A stretch of DNA of 64,000 nucleotides, from assembly GCA_963921825.1 (NCBI GenBank), contig OY997596.1:10483001-10547000 (forward strand). The letters are read 5' to 3'. The translations under genes and the position numbers were made by a program. Every line of letters starts with the position of its first letter. Position 1 is the first letter of the stretch. Shown piece after piece: positions 12,239 to 23,195 of this stretch. This stretch comes from Erodium maritimum. Lineage: Eukaryota; Streptophyta; Magnoliopsida; Geraniales; Geraniaceae. The notes beneath the pieces are model-generated. The model was not told the origin of the DNA and made no database searches. It was given only the letters and a program-made list of their open reading frames with translations.

Positions 12239-13372
12239 TTAACTCCATTCATCACATTGAGACTCTTCATGGCCATTGATGAGAAACAGCTCTTCATGGG
12301 AACCCGGGTTATTGAAATTTTTCTCTGTTTCCTCCTCAGCAGATATCACTTCAGACCGGCATTCCAAACTGCAAAATGCCTTCTCGCCTCTGCAACAAAT
12401 GAGAGGATACAAAAATTAACCTACCTGATGAATCAAGATATGAACTGCAGCAAGTGGTACAAACCTGTAAATATATATGTCTTCTCCTTCTTTCAACTTG
12501 TTCTTGCATGAGTAGCAAAAGCTCAACAATTCATCTGAGGGAAAAATGGTTGGTTCCTCCGGGCGCCTAGCCACTTGAGGCAGTAGTACAATCTTCTCTT
12601 CTTCCTTTTTAGCAAAATTGGACAACTCGTTTGCGTGACACTCCAAAATACAGTCACCAAAAATGTGAGTTGTTTTAGGGTTTGGACCGTGGCAAATTAC
12701 ACAGGTATAGTCCTCAGAAAGCTCTATATCTGTTGCAGAGACCATGTCGGCGTAACTGTGACCAGAGCCGATGGATATAGGAAGTGAATTTGGTTTACTG
12801 ACCAAAGAGTTTTGTAAATCTGAGTCTCTGCCCAACAATTTAGGTAAGCTCATAATGACAGAGTTATTTTCAGAACTAAAATTCTTCAAACCCAGATTGA
12901 GGTTATGGGAAAATGAAGCAGGCCTTGAATCTGACCAAGAAGACACAATATCTTTAAATGGTTCGGGTGTTACCAGCAATCCTTCATAGCAGTCAAGAAT
13001 ATCAGTGTTCTTCACCTGAGGCCTGAAAATTATACTTTTTCTCTGCGGTGCATCAGCATTGACTTCTCCAGTAACTTGAGTTTCTTCAGCAAGTAAATTT
13101 ACAATGCCAAGGCCAACTTTGGTGCAATCCAATATCTTTTTACTCCCACCATGGGCTACTGATGGTTTCTGGGACCTAAAACCAAATGGGTTCTTGAGAC
13201 TTGAGAAGACGATGTCAAGAGGAGATGTGGGACTCCTAGCTGAATCATTATCAGATGAGTTTTGGGGACTGAAACCCATGAAAAAACTGGGAATACCAAA
13301 AGGTGAGCCATTTCGATGTCTCAGGCTGAAGGAATCAGATGTGAGATAGGATTCGGAATCTATAGCAGCCAT
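12239..13372 (-). CDS. FCS-like zinc finger (FLZ, DUF581) protein
   Basis: Two exons (13372-12465 and 12389-12239) give 352 residues. The start MAAIDSESYLTSDSF is the first ATG after a 5'-UTR splice acceptor at 13396. The zinc finger is at about 281-318: CYSCKNKLKEGEDIYIYR, then FCSLECRS. It is split by the intron just after IYIYR. A second conserved box, YTCVICHGPNPKTTHIFGDC at about 222-241, is typical of the long FLZ8/FLZ10-type members. FLZ proteins are plant-specific adaptors that bind SnRK1 kinase subunits and act in energy and sugar signalling. The rest is Ser/Pro-rich and likely disordered. The family is clear; the exact member is not. Confidence 0.88.
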
Positions 13373-13395
13373 TGGATTAAAACATATAGACCGTC

Positions 13396-14802
13396 CTGAA
13401 ATGACCACCTGTTTCTCAGGGTGACAGAAACACCCTCAACCCCTCACTGCACTAGAAAGCTAAAGTAGATCACTAACATAGTCAACTTGAAGTCATCAGA
13501 AATAATGACAAATGAGCAATAAGTTGAACTATATGAAAGTATCATATGATATAGCATCATGTGCATGTTTTTGCAACTCAAGATTTACCGTTAATATAAC
13601 ATTTTTTGGAATAATGCAATTTCATACACATCCAGGAACAATTCAATTTTGCTTTTAAGCAAATGCGTCTACAATTTGTCATGGATTGACTCAAGAGTCA
13701 AACTATCTTTGGGGGGATAAGGTCAACAAATATTTTCTCAATTTCCCAAAACCCAAATTACAAATTTTATATTTCCTAGAACATATATGGTTGGGAATAG
13801 ATCTCCTGGTCTATGGTAAGATAGCTATAGAATGCAGTTTTATTGTTGAACCAAATGCTCAAAATGAGCACCCTTCCTATGACCAACCAGATTCCAAAAC
13901 AAAGATCATTTTTTAGATTGACACTGAAAGCACATAAACAAATACCCAAATCATCCTAAAATTCCAGTCCCTAAAAATCCCTATGAGAATCCTCAAATCT
14001 ATGGTCAAATGCCATAAGATAAGGTATCCACAAATGCAACAGATGGTTATAAGATCTGTAGAACTGAAACCCCAGTCCTAGAGAAACAGAAAAAAATCAC
14101 TTGAGCTTCAGACATGAAGCCAGAAGAGCACCTGAACTTGCAACATAAAATCTGGAACAACATGAGCAAATGTGCAGAGACCAAGGAGAGGAGAAAACAA
14201 AATGTTTCTCTAGACAGACAGATAAGCAACCTGAAAAGGAAAAAAATGAGTGAAATACAAGGTAAGAAAAATCAGCATTATATATGAACAATTAATGATG
14301 TACACTTAGAAATAATCAAATGACTGCAAGTAACTGATGGAATTGAAAAAATAATTTTCGAACCCCAAATGAAACATTGAACGGTCTCTGAAAGCACAAC
14401 TAAAACCCCACATTAATTCAGTCAAAATACCAAGTTTCTGAATCCTAGTAGACATGGAAAAAACAATCACCCCAGAACTAGATTTTACACAAATTGGTCA
14501 CAAGAATCCAGAACCAAACATGGATATAGAAGATTAACAAAACCAATAGCTTTGATCAGACACAGATACAGAAACCCAGTAAGGAATCCACCATAACAGA
14601 CAAAAAAGACCAAAACTTTCGGCATTAATCGAAAAACATGAACCCAAGAACACACGAACAAAGCCAACGATTTGTTGACGAAGATATAATGAGTGGGTAT
14701 GAATAAAGACCCAGTTTTTAGAGACCCAAAACAACAAAGAATCAATCAAATAGAACAGTGATTCTGATTGGAACAACATCGATGAAGATCAAAAGGGCCG
14801 AC
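13396..14802 (-). other. Long intron in the FLZ 5' UTR
   Basis: A donor (CCCAG|GTCGGCC, exon edge at 14803) and an acceptor (CATTTCAG, exon edge at 13395) bracket about 1.4 kb of AT-rich sequence with no supportable coding frame. The first non-coding exon would lie at about 14803-14890. Long leader introns are common in regulatory plant genes and often raise expression. No repeat was recognised inside it. The junctions are inferred from consensus only. Confidence 0.55.
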
Positions 14803-14899
14803 CTGGGTTTCTCCTCCGAAGACTTTGTGAATCAGAGAGAGGTTTCAGCTGGGAGTGAAGATCAAAATGCAGAATGGGAAATGTTGAGAAAGCTTACTA

Positions 14900-16534
14900 C
14901 GAAACAAAGCCTATCCTCAGTGTAGCATAATTTTCACTCCCTAAATTTTTTCTCCCCCTTTTTCTTCTCCGTGCATCAAAATCAGAGAAGCAGTGAGGCC
15001 ACTCACCCTCTTCTCATACTTTCTCTCTCTTATAATTCAGAAGCCAATACGTATTGTACACCGTACCTTTATGCAATTACGTATATGCCCCCAGTTGGAT
15101 AAGATACAAATCGAGTCTTGTTTGTGTCTAAACGACTAAGAGCATCCACAACGCTCCCACCGACAGCTGACGGGGAGATGGTGGCGGGATAATTAAAATA
15201 TAATTTTTGAGTTTTACTGTCAGCTCTAATAGTCATTACCCTATAATACTATGTGGTAAATAGTTGATGGTAAGTGTCTTTTCCTTCACAATTTTGCTCA
15301 CTGTCAGTGTTGAGAAGAGGTGGTGAGCACATTGTCAGTCCTCACCGCCAACAAGCTCTACGTCAGCTCCCCATCTACTCTCTGTCGTCGATTGTTCTCC
15401 CCCAACAGCTCTCCATCCAGCGTTATGATGCTCTAAATAAGATATCAAATGCAAATCAATCCCCACCCACTGTGTTGAGTCTCAGTCCTCATGTGCTCGG
15501 GTCAACGGTGTTAGTTAATTTTAAATTATTTATCATAAATATGTTTAATCCAAACATAATTAAGAGCTCATAAACTTGTTGCATGCTGTAATTAAGACAG
15601 TTGAATAAATAAGTTGCGTTGACAAAACTAGAGAAGTAAATTACAATGTTATCATGAATTATTGAAGTCAAAGTCGAAGTTGCTTCATATGGAAAAAAGT
15701 TAGTTACTAAATCAAACCACAAGGAAATAAGAATTAGCACGGGTGGCCACGTCATCCGCCAAGTCACGGGGAAGGAGGGCCCGAGCCGTCAACTGGTATT
15801 GACGGCGTGACCTTCAGATGACGGCATCATCTCCACGATTTGGTGGGTACCGCAGGCAATGATGATGGCTCACGCGCTTTGAGTATAAATAATTTGTACT
15901 GTAATAAACTTCTGTTTTGTTGTTTTGCGTGAATCAGCTTTTTCTCTCTATTTATTTATTCAAATAAAAGAATTGGAGCACACGTGCTCGGGGCGTGGGT
16001 GGCGTGGATTTTGACGGTGCAGAGAAAGATTCCTTAACACTGGTCAGGTCAGGTAAACGGAGGAGGCTTAAAATCAGTTGCACGTGGGGTCCACAAAAGT
16101 GGGGCCCGCTTCTGGCTGTCGGAATGCGTGAGTGCTCGCATCAGTTGCGATGTTCAGGTGGGAGTTAGATATGACAGGGTCCGACACGTGCAGGGATCTG
16201 ACGTGTACTTGTTCTTATTACGTGGATTCTAAATTTGAATTATCTAAATAATTCAGTGACTTTTTGGGCTTCATATTGAGGCCCATATCAATGAACAACT
16301 TATTGTAAGTGTCATGGAAATGAGATCCAATACATATTTTTCTAAAGTGAAGCAAGAACTAAAACTAGGGTTATAATTCTCCATTAACCATTTGAATCAA
16401 CTCTTTTGGGGATAACTTAATCCTTAAGCAACTTGGCTTCAGAGCCAGAAAGAGGTGAGTCCGCTTGACCTGCATGGAGACAAAGGCAAACACTTAAACT
16501 TTAGACATTACTACACCATAAGCAAGTTTTATTT
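14900..16534. other. Intergenic, possible decayed MITE-like unit
   Basis: There is no gene here. From about 15141 a GC-richer segment starts GAGCATCCACAACGC just after TAA and runs to about 15877, where GATGATGGCTC looks like a weak inverted end. The second TAA is missing, so the unit is only a candidate. The remainder (15900-16534) is AT-rich with a few GC-rich patches and nothing I can name. Confidence 0.3.
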
Positions 16535-16829
16535 AGGGAAAACGTCATTTTCTAGCCTAGTTAGAAAGGTCATTCGGACATCCTAACCGTGCACCTTTTG
16601 GGACAGATCCTAACACAAAGGTGGTATTTTGTTACAAATCCTGACATGAAGGTGGTAATTTGTTACAAAAAGTAGCATAAAGGTGGTATTTTGTTACAAA
16701 TCCTATCCCCTGATTGATACTTTTTGTAAACGTGTACCACCTTTGTGTTGGGATCTGTCACAAAAGGTGGAGCACGGTTATGATGTGCAAATGACATTTC
16801 GGACTGGGCTAGGAATCGACGTTATCCCT
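16535..16829. mobile_element. MITE with about 100-bp inverted repeats
   Basis: The left half, AGGGAAAACGTCATTTTCTA onward, is repeated in inverse form on the right (AGGGATAACGTCGATTCCTA when complemented). Both arms then share AACCGTGC and AACACAAAGGTGGTA. The unit is 295 bp with a short centre made of repeats of TTTGTTACAAA-type words. Such a foldback structure fits a non-autonomous Mutator-like MITE. No convincing target duplication is left. Confidence 0.6.
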
Positions 16830-17453
16830 TGTATTTATATATATTTCATGTAACCTTATAACTTCTGATGACATGTTACAGTGTCACCCTGAAAAAGGCA
16901 GTGCATATGAACTTGACAAACTGAGGTGTAATCAGAATCGTGCTTTATAGTAACGCCATATATTCCGACCATAAGTTCATTCTAGAGCCTATACCCATTT
17001 ACTCAAATATAAATGAAATATATGTTCTGAGGAATCATTTATTAAATTTTATGGCATCATTTAAACATACGTGTTCAAGTCTCTTTTATCTCTGGCTCTG
17101 CATCACAGGTAGGTAGATGAACTCTTTTGATCCCACAGACCACAGTAGAGCAAAGGATGGAGCTGCCAAAGTTTTCCAAGTTAATATAGAATACAAAGCA
17201 GGTAAAGCTTGTGACAAAATGTTTGTGCAAAGATGGAGCATACAAGTTTAAAAGGACAAAGAACACAACATATCATACATTTTTTTAACATACAATGCTC
17301 CCTCCTCTATAAGAGTGCATGTTTGCTTCATTTGTTTACTTCTGGAAACTTCCTATTTGCTGTTTGATTCACTCACAAGTGAAGACCCTAGTTATGGTCT
17401 AAGATTCACTAATTGATATACCTGACAGCAAATAACCAATCCTAATAAATATT

Positions 17454-17953
17454 AGGGTAAAATGCATAAAATGACCATCTTTTGAAGACTTTTGAAAAAA
17501 AAACGAATGTGAATTAAAAATCATGGTGTATTACTTTTAATGGAGCACCGTCATAACGAAGTTAAACTAAATTGCCTCGCATTTTTTGAATGAAATAGAA
17601 AAATAAGTTTTTTTAAAAAAAAACAGAAAATTATGTGTAAAATGTAATATTTAAATTTTGAATTTCTAAAAATAATTGAAACTGCAAAATATTTTTAAAT
17701 TTAAATTCATTTAAAAAAAGGGTATATTGCATAAAATGACCATATTTTAAAGACCTTTGGCAAAAAGTGGCCGTAAACTAAATACCGTGACAATCTGTGA
17801 CCATGTGTGTTTTTTACAGAGCACTGTATTTTAACTACGGTAACACGGGTGCTCTGTGACAAAATACACGGTCACAAGTTACCACGATTTTTAGTTCACG
17901 GTTACTTTTTGCCAAAAGTCTTCACAAGACGGCCATTTTGTGCAATTTACCCT
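17454..17953. mobile_element. Nested pair of foldback MITEs
   Basis: The right end reads (complemented) AGGGTAAATTGCACAAAATGG followed by CCGTCTTGTGAAGACTTTTGGC. Two related left ends exist: AGGGTAAAATGCATAAAATG at 17454 and AGGGTATATTGCATAAAATG at 17719. The inner unit 17719-17953 has arms of about 90 bp that continue into GCAAAAAGTGGCCG and the CACGGT/ACCGTG pair. This suggests either one MITE inserted in another or a duplicated left arm. The unit starting AGGG resembles the MITE at 16535. Confidence 0.6.
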
Positions 17954-18098
17954 AAATTCTAGTCCACAATCCTTTTGTAGATAAATTTGTCCTTACATAG
18001 AGGCATGGACACCACACTCTGTCATGAAACATAATCAAAGCATGCAAATTAGAAATTCAGAAATAAGGATGATCGTGTAAGTTAGTACCATAATCAAT

Positions 18099-20256
18099 TC
18101 ACATAGCGGTATGATTATGATCTTCATCGACCTTCCCGATTGCCTCGAGTATTGATGAGTAAGTGATTCGATCATACTCAAAACCTTCTGAATTCATTTC
18201 TTTCATCAACTTTGCAGCCTCCTCGAACATACCAGCATGGCTGAGACTACCAAGAAGAGTATTGTATGAAACTGCGTCTGGCTTAATGCTTGAGCTCTTC
18301 ATCTTTGCAAATTTTTCCATAGCCTGCATTGGACCACCAGTCCTAGCCAATCCATTCAAGATAATATTATGCGAGTTTATGTTTGGAATGCAACCATTGT
18401 CCTCCATGGTTTTGAGCAAGGAATAAGCTTCATCTATCATGCCAGCTCTTACCATCCCTGACATCATAGCATTATAGGCATAAACATCAGGATCACATCC
18501 CATCCTCTTCATCTCATTGAATAGATCTAGAGCTTCATTTAGGCGCCCACATTTCCCAAAATGCTTAATCATCAAAGCATATACTCGGGAGCTTGAATCG
18601 CCACAATTTCCTTTCAATTCTTTGAATAATTCATTAGCAGCTTCATAGCGTTTAGCATTTCCAAGAGCACTGATTAGGCTGCAATATGCAGATGGACAAG
18701 GAGGAAAACCTTTTTCATCCATTTCTTCAAGAAGCAACAGAGCTTTCCCAACACTTTTAGTTTTGCAAAAACCGTCGATTAGTATTGAATAAGTAAACGA
18801 GCTGGGTTCAATACCATTTGCCTTCATCTTCTCAAACCACAAAGAAGCTTTAGAGGCTGGAGCCCTAGCATCAAATAAAGCTTTGATTACAGTATTATAC
18901 GTTACCACATTTGGTGTGCACTGAAAAGACTCCATCTCACCAAAAAGCTTAAGCACATCTTCCAAATGACCTGTTTTTCCTAAAATGTTCATGAAATTGT
19001 TAATGAGCACAACATCAGGTTTACAACCCTCTTTCAGCATATTCGTGAATATTCTGTAGGCATCATCAATCCTCCCAACTTTTCCAAGCCCCTTAATCAA
19101 TTCTGTGTATGTAAAGACAGTTAGGGCACAACCTTTCGCTTTCATCTCCTTGGCTAGACCCAAAGCTTTCTCAACATCACCCAATTTGAAATATACTCCC
19201 AACAAGTTCGTATATATCTTTGAATTGACATGTAAGCCATTATCTTTCATTTCATTGAACAACCGGATGGCAGAATCACAATGACCCATTTTTGCAAATA
19301 CAGTTATAAGTGCACTGTATGTTACTGTGTCCGGAAAGCAAATACCTTCACTACACATCTCTCTATAGAGCTCGTGGACTTTCTCATGATGCCGTTCTCG
19401 CATCAGCATGAAGATTACAGAGTTGTAAGTGCTTGATGTTGGCCTGCACTTGCGGTTCTTGACTTGGTAAAACACGGAGAGTGCCTTGTTCACCATCTTG
19501 GCCCTACCCAAAATCTTAACAATGTTAGATAGATCAGCTGGGTCAATGATGCACGTACCGCGAACCATGTCTTGGATTACCTTCCACATCTCGCCAAAAA
19601 TGCCAGCTTCATCTAAACAGTAGATTAAAGCCATGTAAGTGGTAGAGTCATGCTCAAAATGTTTCCTTTTGCTAGCCCATTTGAAAAACTGAATCTTAAC
19701 ATTGACATCAACATCTATCTGCAAAACTTGACGGACCAATCGATGATCCACTTTCAGCTTCAACACCTCCATAGCCTTTTCTGCATCAGGCCCCCATTTG
19801 AAAATTTTCAGAATCCTTATAAACCTCTCATCCAATGTCCTAACAGAGGGGTCCTTCCTATTTTGATTCACAGGCAAGTTCCGCATTGAGTCAGTGGGTG
19901 AAATGGGTGGCTGAAACATTTCAACTATCTCCATTTCTGTCATTAGAACCCAAGAAAACAACATAAAAAGTCCATTATATACTGAACCAAACAATCAGAT
20001 ACCAAAACTCCATTGCAAAAAGAAAAAAGAAAATAGAGAAACCCAACAGACAGAACCATCCAACAAGACATAGAATTTGATGTTGCAATTGTTTAGCTTT
20101 CTCAAACTATAGAAAAATCATCTATAGGAACTGGGTATGACGCAGAAAATGAAGCAAATGAGTATAAATATGTTGAGTACCTGTTTGCTTAATTCTCTGG
20201 CAGAGATGAGGTAGAGTCGAAATTGATCGCCGCGCAGCCATCGAACCCGGAATCAT
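18099..20256 (-). CDS. P-type pentatricopeptide repeat protein (At3g16010-like)
   Basis: A short first exon (20256-20181) encodes an Arg/Ser-rich targeting-type start, with RRSISTLPHLCQRIKQT. It joins exon 2 (19936-18099) to give 637 residues. Two in-frame ATGs (20256 and 20239-20241) are possible starts. The body is a run of 35-residue P-class PPR units, e.g. VTYSALITVFAKMGHCDSA and YNTVIKALFDARAPASKA, with no E or DYW editing domain at the C-terminus. P-type PPR proteins bind organellar RNA and steer its processing or translation. Phrases such as TLDERFIRILKIFKWGPDAE match, from memory, At3g16010, which lies next to MFP1 in Arabidopsis. The target organelle is not certain. Confidence 0.9.
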
Positions 20257-20548
20257 ATCCGCTTTAAACCAGCGAATTCCTATATATTTTCTTCTATAAG
20301 GTTGAAACGGAACTGATGTGTATGTAGTTGGGGTTGAACATCATTTTAAGCTTAATTTCAGCTCCATAGTCGTCATCTTTCTAGCTGTGCATAGAAAGCG
20401 AGACAGAGAGGATGAGACCATACCTTGTCTTCTCCGGCGGAACTCGAATTAGATGAATCAGAACCCAGAGTGGGACTGAAGGAGAAAGAGAAACTGGGTT
20501 TGGGCTAGGTTTCGTTAAAACTAGGACGATTATTTATTTATTTTATTT

Positions 20549-22092
20549 TGAGAAAATTTTAATATAATATTCTATTAAACATTTATTTTCAAAAAAATAC
20601 CCTCGTATTTTTTTGCAGTTTCATACCAGACCAAACATTTATCAATACTTCCATATTAAGTGTCAGATTCTATTAAGTTTTCATCTAAAATAGACGAAAA
20701 GTTCATAATACCGTTAACTATCCATTAACTTTTCAAAGACATGTCATTGGCAGAATTTAAAAATAAGTTAAATGACAATATTACCTTTTATTACCTTTCA
20801 AATTTTCAAAATTACCATATATTTAATTTTTTAATTTTTATTATTTAAAAATCAGATTTCAATTTTAAAAAATCAATTTTTATTTATGAAAATCAATTTT
20901 ATTTTTTCAATTCAGTTTTTATTTTTATAAATTCATTTTTTTATTTTTAATCCTTTTAATAATTCATTATTTTACTTTCAATATTATTTTATTTAAAATT
21001 TCAATTATTCATGTTTTTTATTACATTAATTTTTAAATTTTCATAAAAGTACCCAATTGTTTTAAAATTTCAGAAAAATACCCCATTTCAAATTCAGGCT
21101 TCTTCTCCAATCACGATTCAAGCTTCCCAATCTATACAATTCCATACCCAAACCAAATATTGTTCTTCATCAAAGAAACCAACTAGAAATCAACATATGA
21201 AAAAACATCTGAGAACAAAAAAGATCAGAATACAATACAATGATACATGAAACCGTGGGTAATTCCAGGTTCATTTCTCTGAAGACTAGAAAAATAAGTA
21301 TAAAAACCTCACCTTTCGTCTTCATCAGAGAAATAGAAACCTAAAAATGGCTCTCACATCCAAATCCTTCATGAAAACCCAATCTCTCCTACCTTCATCC
21401 ACCAAACCCCACCAATTCCTCCTTCCACCGATCCACCCTCCGCCATATCTCTGTCGTCCACGTCTGCGATCCCGCCAAGAACCCCATCGTCTTCGAAAAG
21501 CCGCCCAAGGCAATCGCCGCCAAAACCGCCCCGCCCCCAAACACGGTTTTCGGTCAAATAGGTGGTCGACAGCTGGAAGAATAAGAAGGCGCTCCAGTTG
21601 CCCGAGTACCCAAACCAGGAGGAGCTCGATTCGGTGCTCAAGACCCTCGAGGCCTTCCCTCCGATCGTCTTTGTCGGAGAGGCCAGGTCTCTGGAGGAGC
21701 ACCTCGCGGAGGCTGCCATCGGGAACGTTTTTTTCCTACAAGGTGGTGACTATGCGGAGAGATTTTCCCCTAGGGAGAACTCGGCCTCAACGTCTCCGGC
21801 GAGAGACCCACGGTGAGGCTGAGTGAGTGTAGAAAGGGTAAAGGTGAGAGGGTGAGGATGAGAGGGGTGAGTTTTAGGGTTTATATATAAGGGTATTTTT
21901 GGTATTTTTTGAAAATAAAGGGTCATGTGCTTGGCACATGACCATTTTTCATCCAAAATAGATGGAAAGTTAACAGTTGGATATGAAAGTGTTGGTAAAT
22001 GTTTGGTTTAGGTATGAAACTGCAAAAAAAATTGTCAGGGTGTCATTTTAAAAATAAATGTTTGGTATGGTGTTATATTGAAATTTTCCCTC
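20549..22092 (+). mobile_element. Gene-capturing Mutator-like element (Pack-MULE) with DAHP synthase piece
   Basis: Two long inverted arms bound the unit. The left GAGAAAATTTTAATATAATA and the right (complemented) GAGGGAAAATTTCAATATAA both continue to CAAACATTTATTTT and TTGCAGTTTCATACC. An 11-bp duplication TTATTTTATTT flanks it at 20538-20548 and 22093-22103, the size expected for Mutator insertions, although the sequence is simple. Inside are AT-rich filler and a GC-rich fragment of DAHP synthase at 21347-21770. A near-palindrome GGTCATGTGC...GCACATGACC lies near 21920-21945. There is no transposase. Its left end is about 290 bp from the PPR start codon. Confidence 0.8.
21347..21770 (+). 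pseudogene. DAHP synthase (class II) N-terminal fragment, frameshifted
   Basis: The frame from 21562 reads [20 protein letters not shown] and [20 protein letters not shown], the conserved N-terminal part of plant class II 3-deoxy-D-arabino-heptulosonate-7-phosphate synthase, the first enzyme of the shikimate pathway. An upstream frame starting MALTSKSFMKTQSLLPSS looks like the plastid transit start. A linking piece, CDPAKNPIVFEKPPKAIA, lies in another frame, so at least two frameshifts break the copy. The motif normally read GGDCAESF here is GGDYAERF, losing the metal-binding Cys. Homology stops near 21760. Only the exon-1 region was captured, so the fragment cannot be an active enzyme. Confidence 0.85.
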
Positions 22093-22103
22093 TTATTTTA
22101 TTT

Positions 22104-23033
22104 GAACATAAAAACTCATTAATAATTATTACATCTTACAAACTGAACAATACAGCCGATCAACATAATCGTTGTATCCACAAGTCGTTCTCGAAAACAC
22201 GAGAAACGGCCAATATGATAATAACTTTTAAAAAACGATTATTGAGTATCACTAAACATAGCAATTCACATACTCATCAAAACTAAGTTCTTCAATCCTA
22301 TCAAGTTTTTTCTTTTAAAAAGGGAAATATTAAATTAAATTAAATTAAAGAGTACTCAAGTGTAAAAAAAATAGATTAAAGAGCATTGTCAAAGAGCTAT
22401 AAAAATCACAGTCTGTAGGTTACAAATTGAATATGAAAACAAATAATACATCGAATAAACACACAAATCAAAAGTTGGATGTTTGCCAATGAAAAACTAT
22501 AGACCTTTAGAGTCGCGAAAATTATCGGATGAGTGACAACTACTTTGGGGATATTCGCGGATAAGAGGCTTGGTTGGCCATCCCTTATTGATCTGGTGTG
22601 GTGCAACTAAACTTTGCTCTCGTTCAAGCTTACAATGTTTTGCATCCTCCCTTAGATACGTGTGAGGGCCTCATAAATTATTATTGTTGTAAGCTGAATG
22701 ACTTGATGGGAGTCGAATGAACACCTGCTTATGTTGATGATGGTGCCACCCGCCCCTCGCTTGTTGCATTGTTACCATTACCAATTTGCTCGGACCCCTT
22801 GGTGGATATGTTAGACTCATGTCTCTAAGGGTTTGGGTTTCTTTATCAAAACTCTCCGGTGTGATGTCGACGTCCTAAATGTTGAGCAGGTTGGACTCCA
22901 GTGTCACCGGCAGCTCTGACGTCTTCTAGGCGGTCCCGAATCCCTTGGGTTTGAAAGCTCTACGGCGGAGGATCATTCCCGGCGCAGGAGAGAGGAGTGC
23001 CGTAATCACCGGCACCCGATCCCCATTGGGAAC
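22104..23033. other. Intergenic and left half of a split gag-like remnant
   Basis: The first 500 bases are AT-rich without supportable genes. From about 22600 to 23033 the sequence becomes coding-like, with broken frames on both strands. It abuts the Copia element and would join the segment starting at 27258 if the element were removed, so it is probably the left part of the retroelement debris the Copia element jumped into. Confidence 0.4.
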
Positions 23034-23188
23034 TGTAGAAAAGAAAAAAATGTTCTCTTCAACTTATTTTGATTATACACAAAGAACTAATATATATATA
23101 TATATACACAATTATTGAGACTCTTCAACTACTCCATTAATGAAGAGATCATTAATGGTGACTTCTCAACTCCTCAATACTAATTACA
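23034..23188 (-). repeat. 3' LTR of the Copia element
   Basis: This 155-bp LTR is nearly identical to the copy at 27106-27252. The main difference is an expanded (TA)n run at about 23089-23105. The similarity suggests a fairly recent insertion, though pol has already gathered stops and frameshifts. Confidence 0.85.
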
Positions 23189-23195
23189 CTCCCCC

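Noticed and set aside
15141-15877. Possible further PIF/Harbinger-like MITE starting GAGCATCCACAAC after TAA
   Set aside because: The far end matches only loosely and the second TAA is missing, so the boundaries cannot be defended.
23089-23105. (TA)n run as a separate microsatellite feature
   Set aside because: It is an expansion inside the Copia LTR and explains the length difference between the two LTRs; no separate role.
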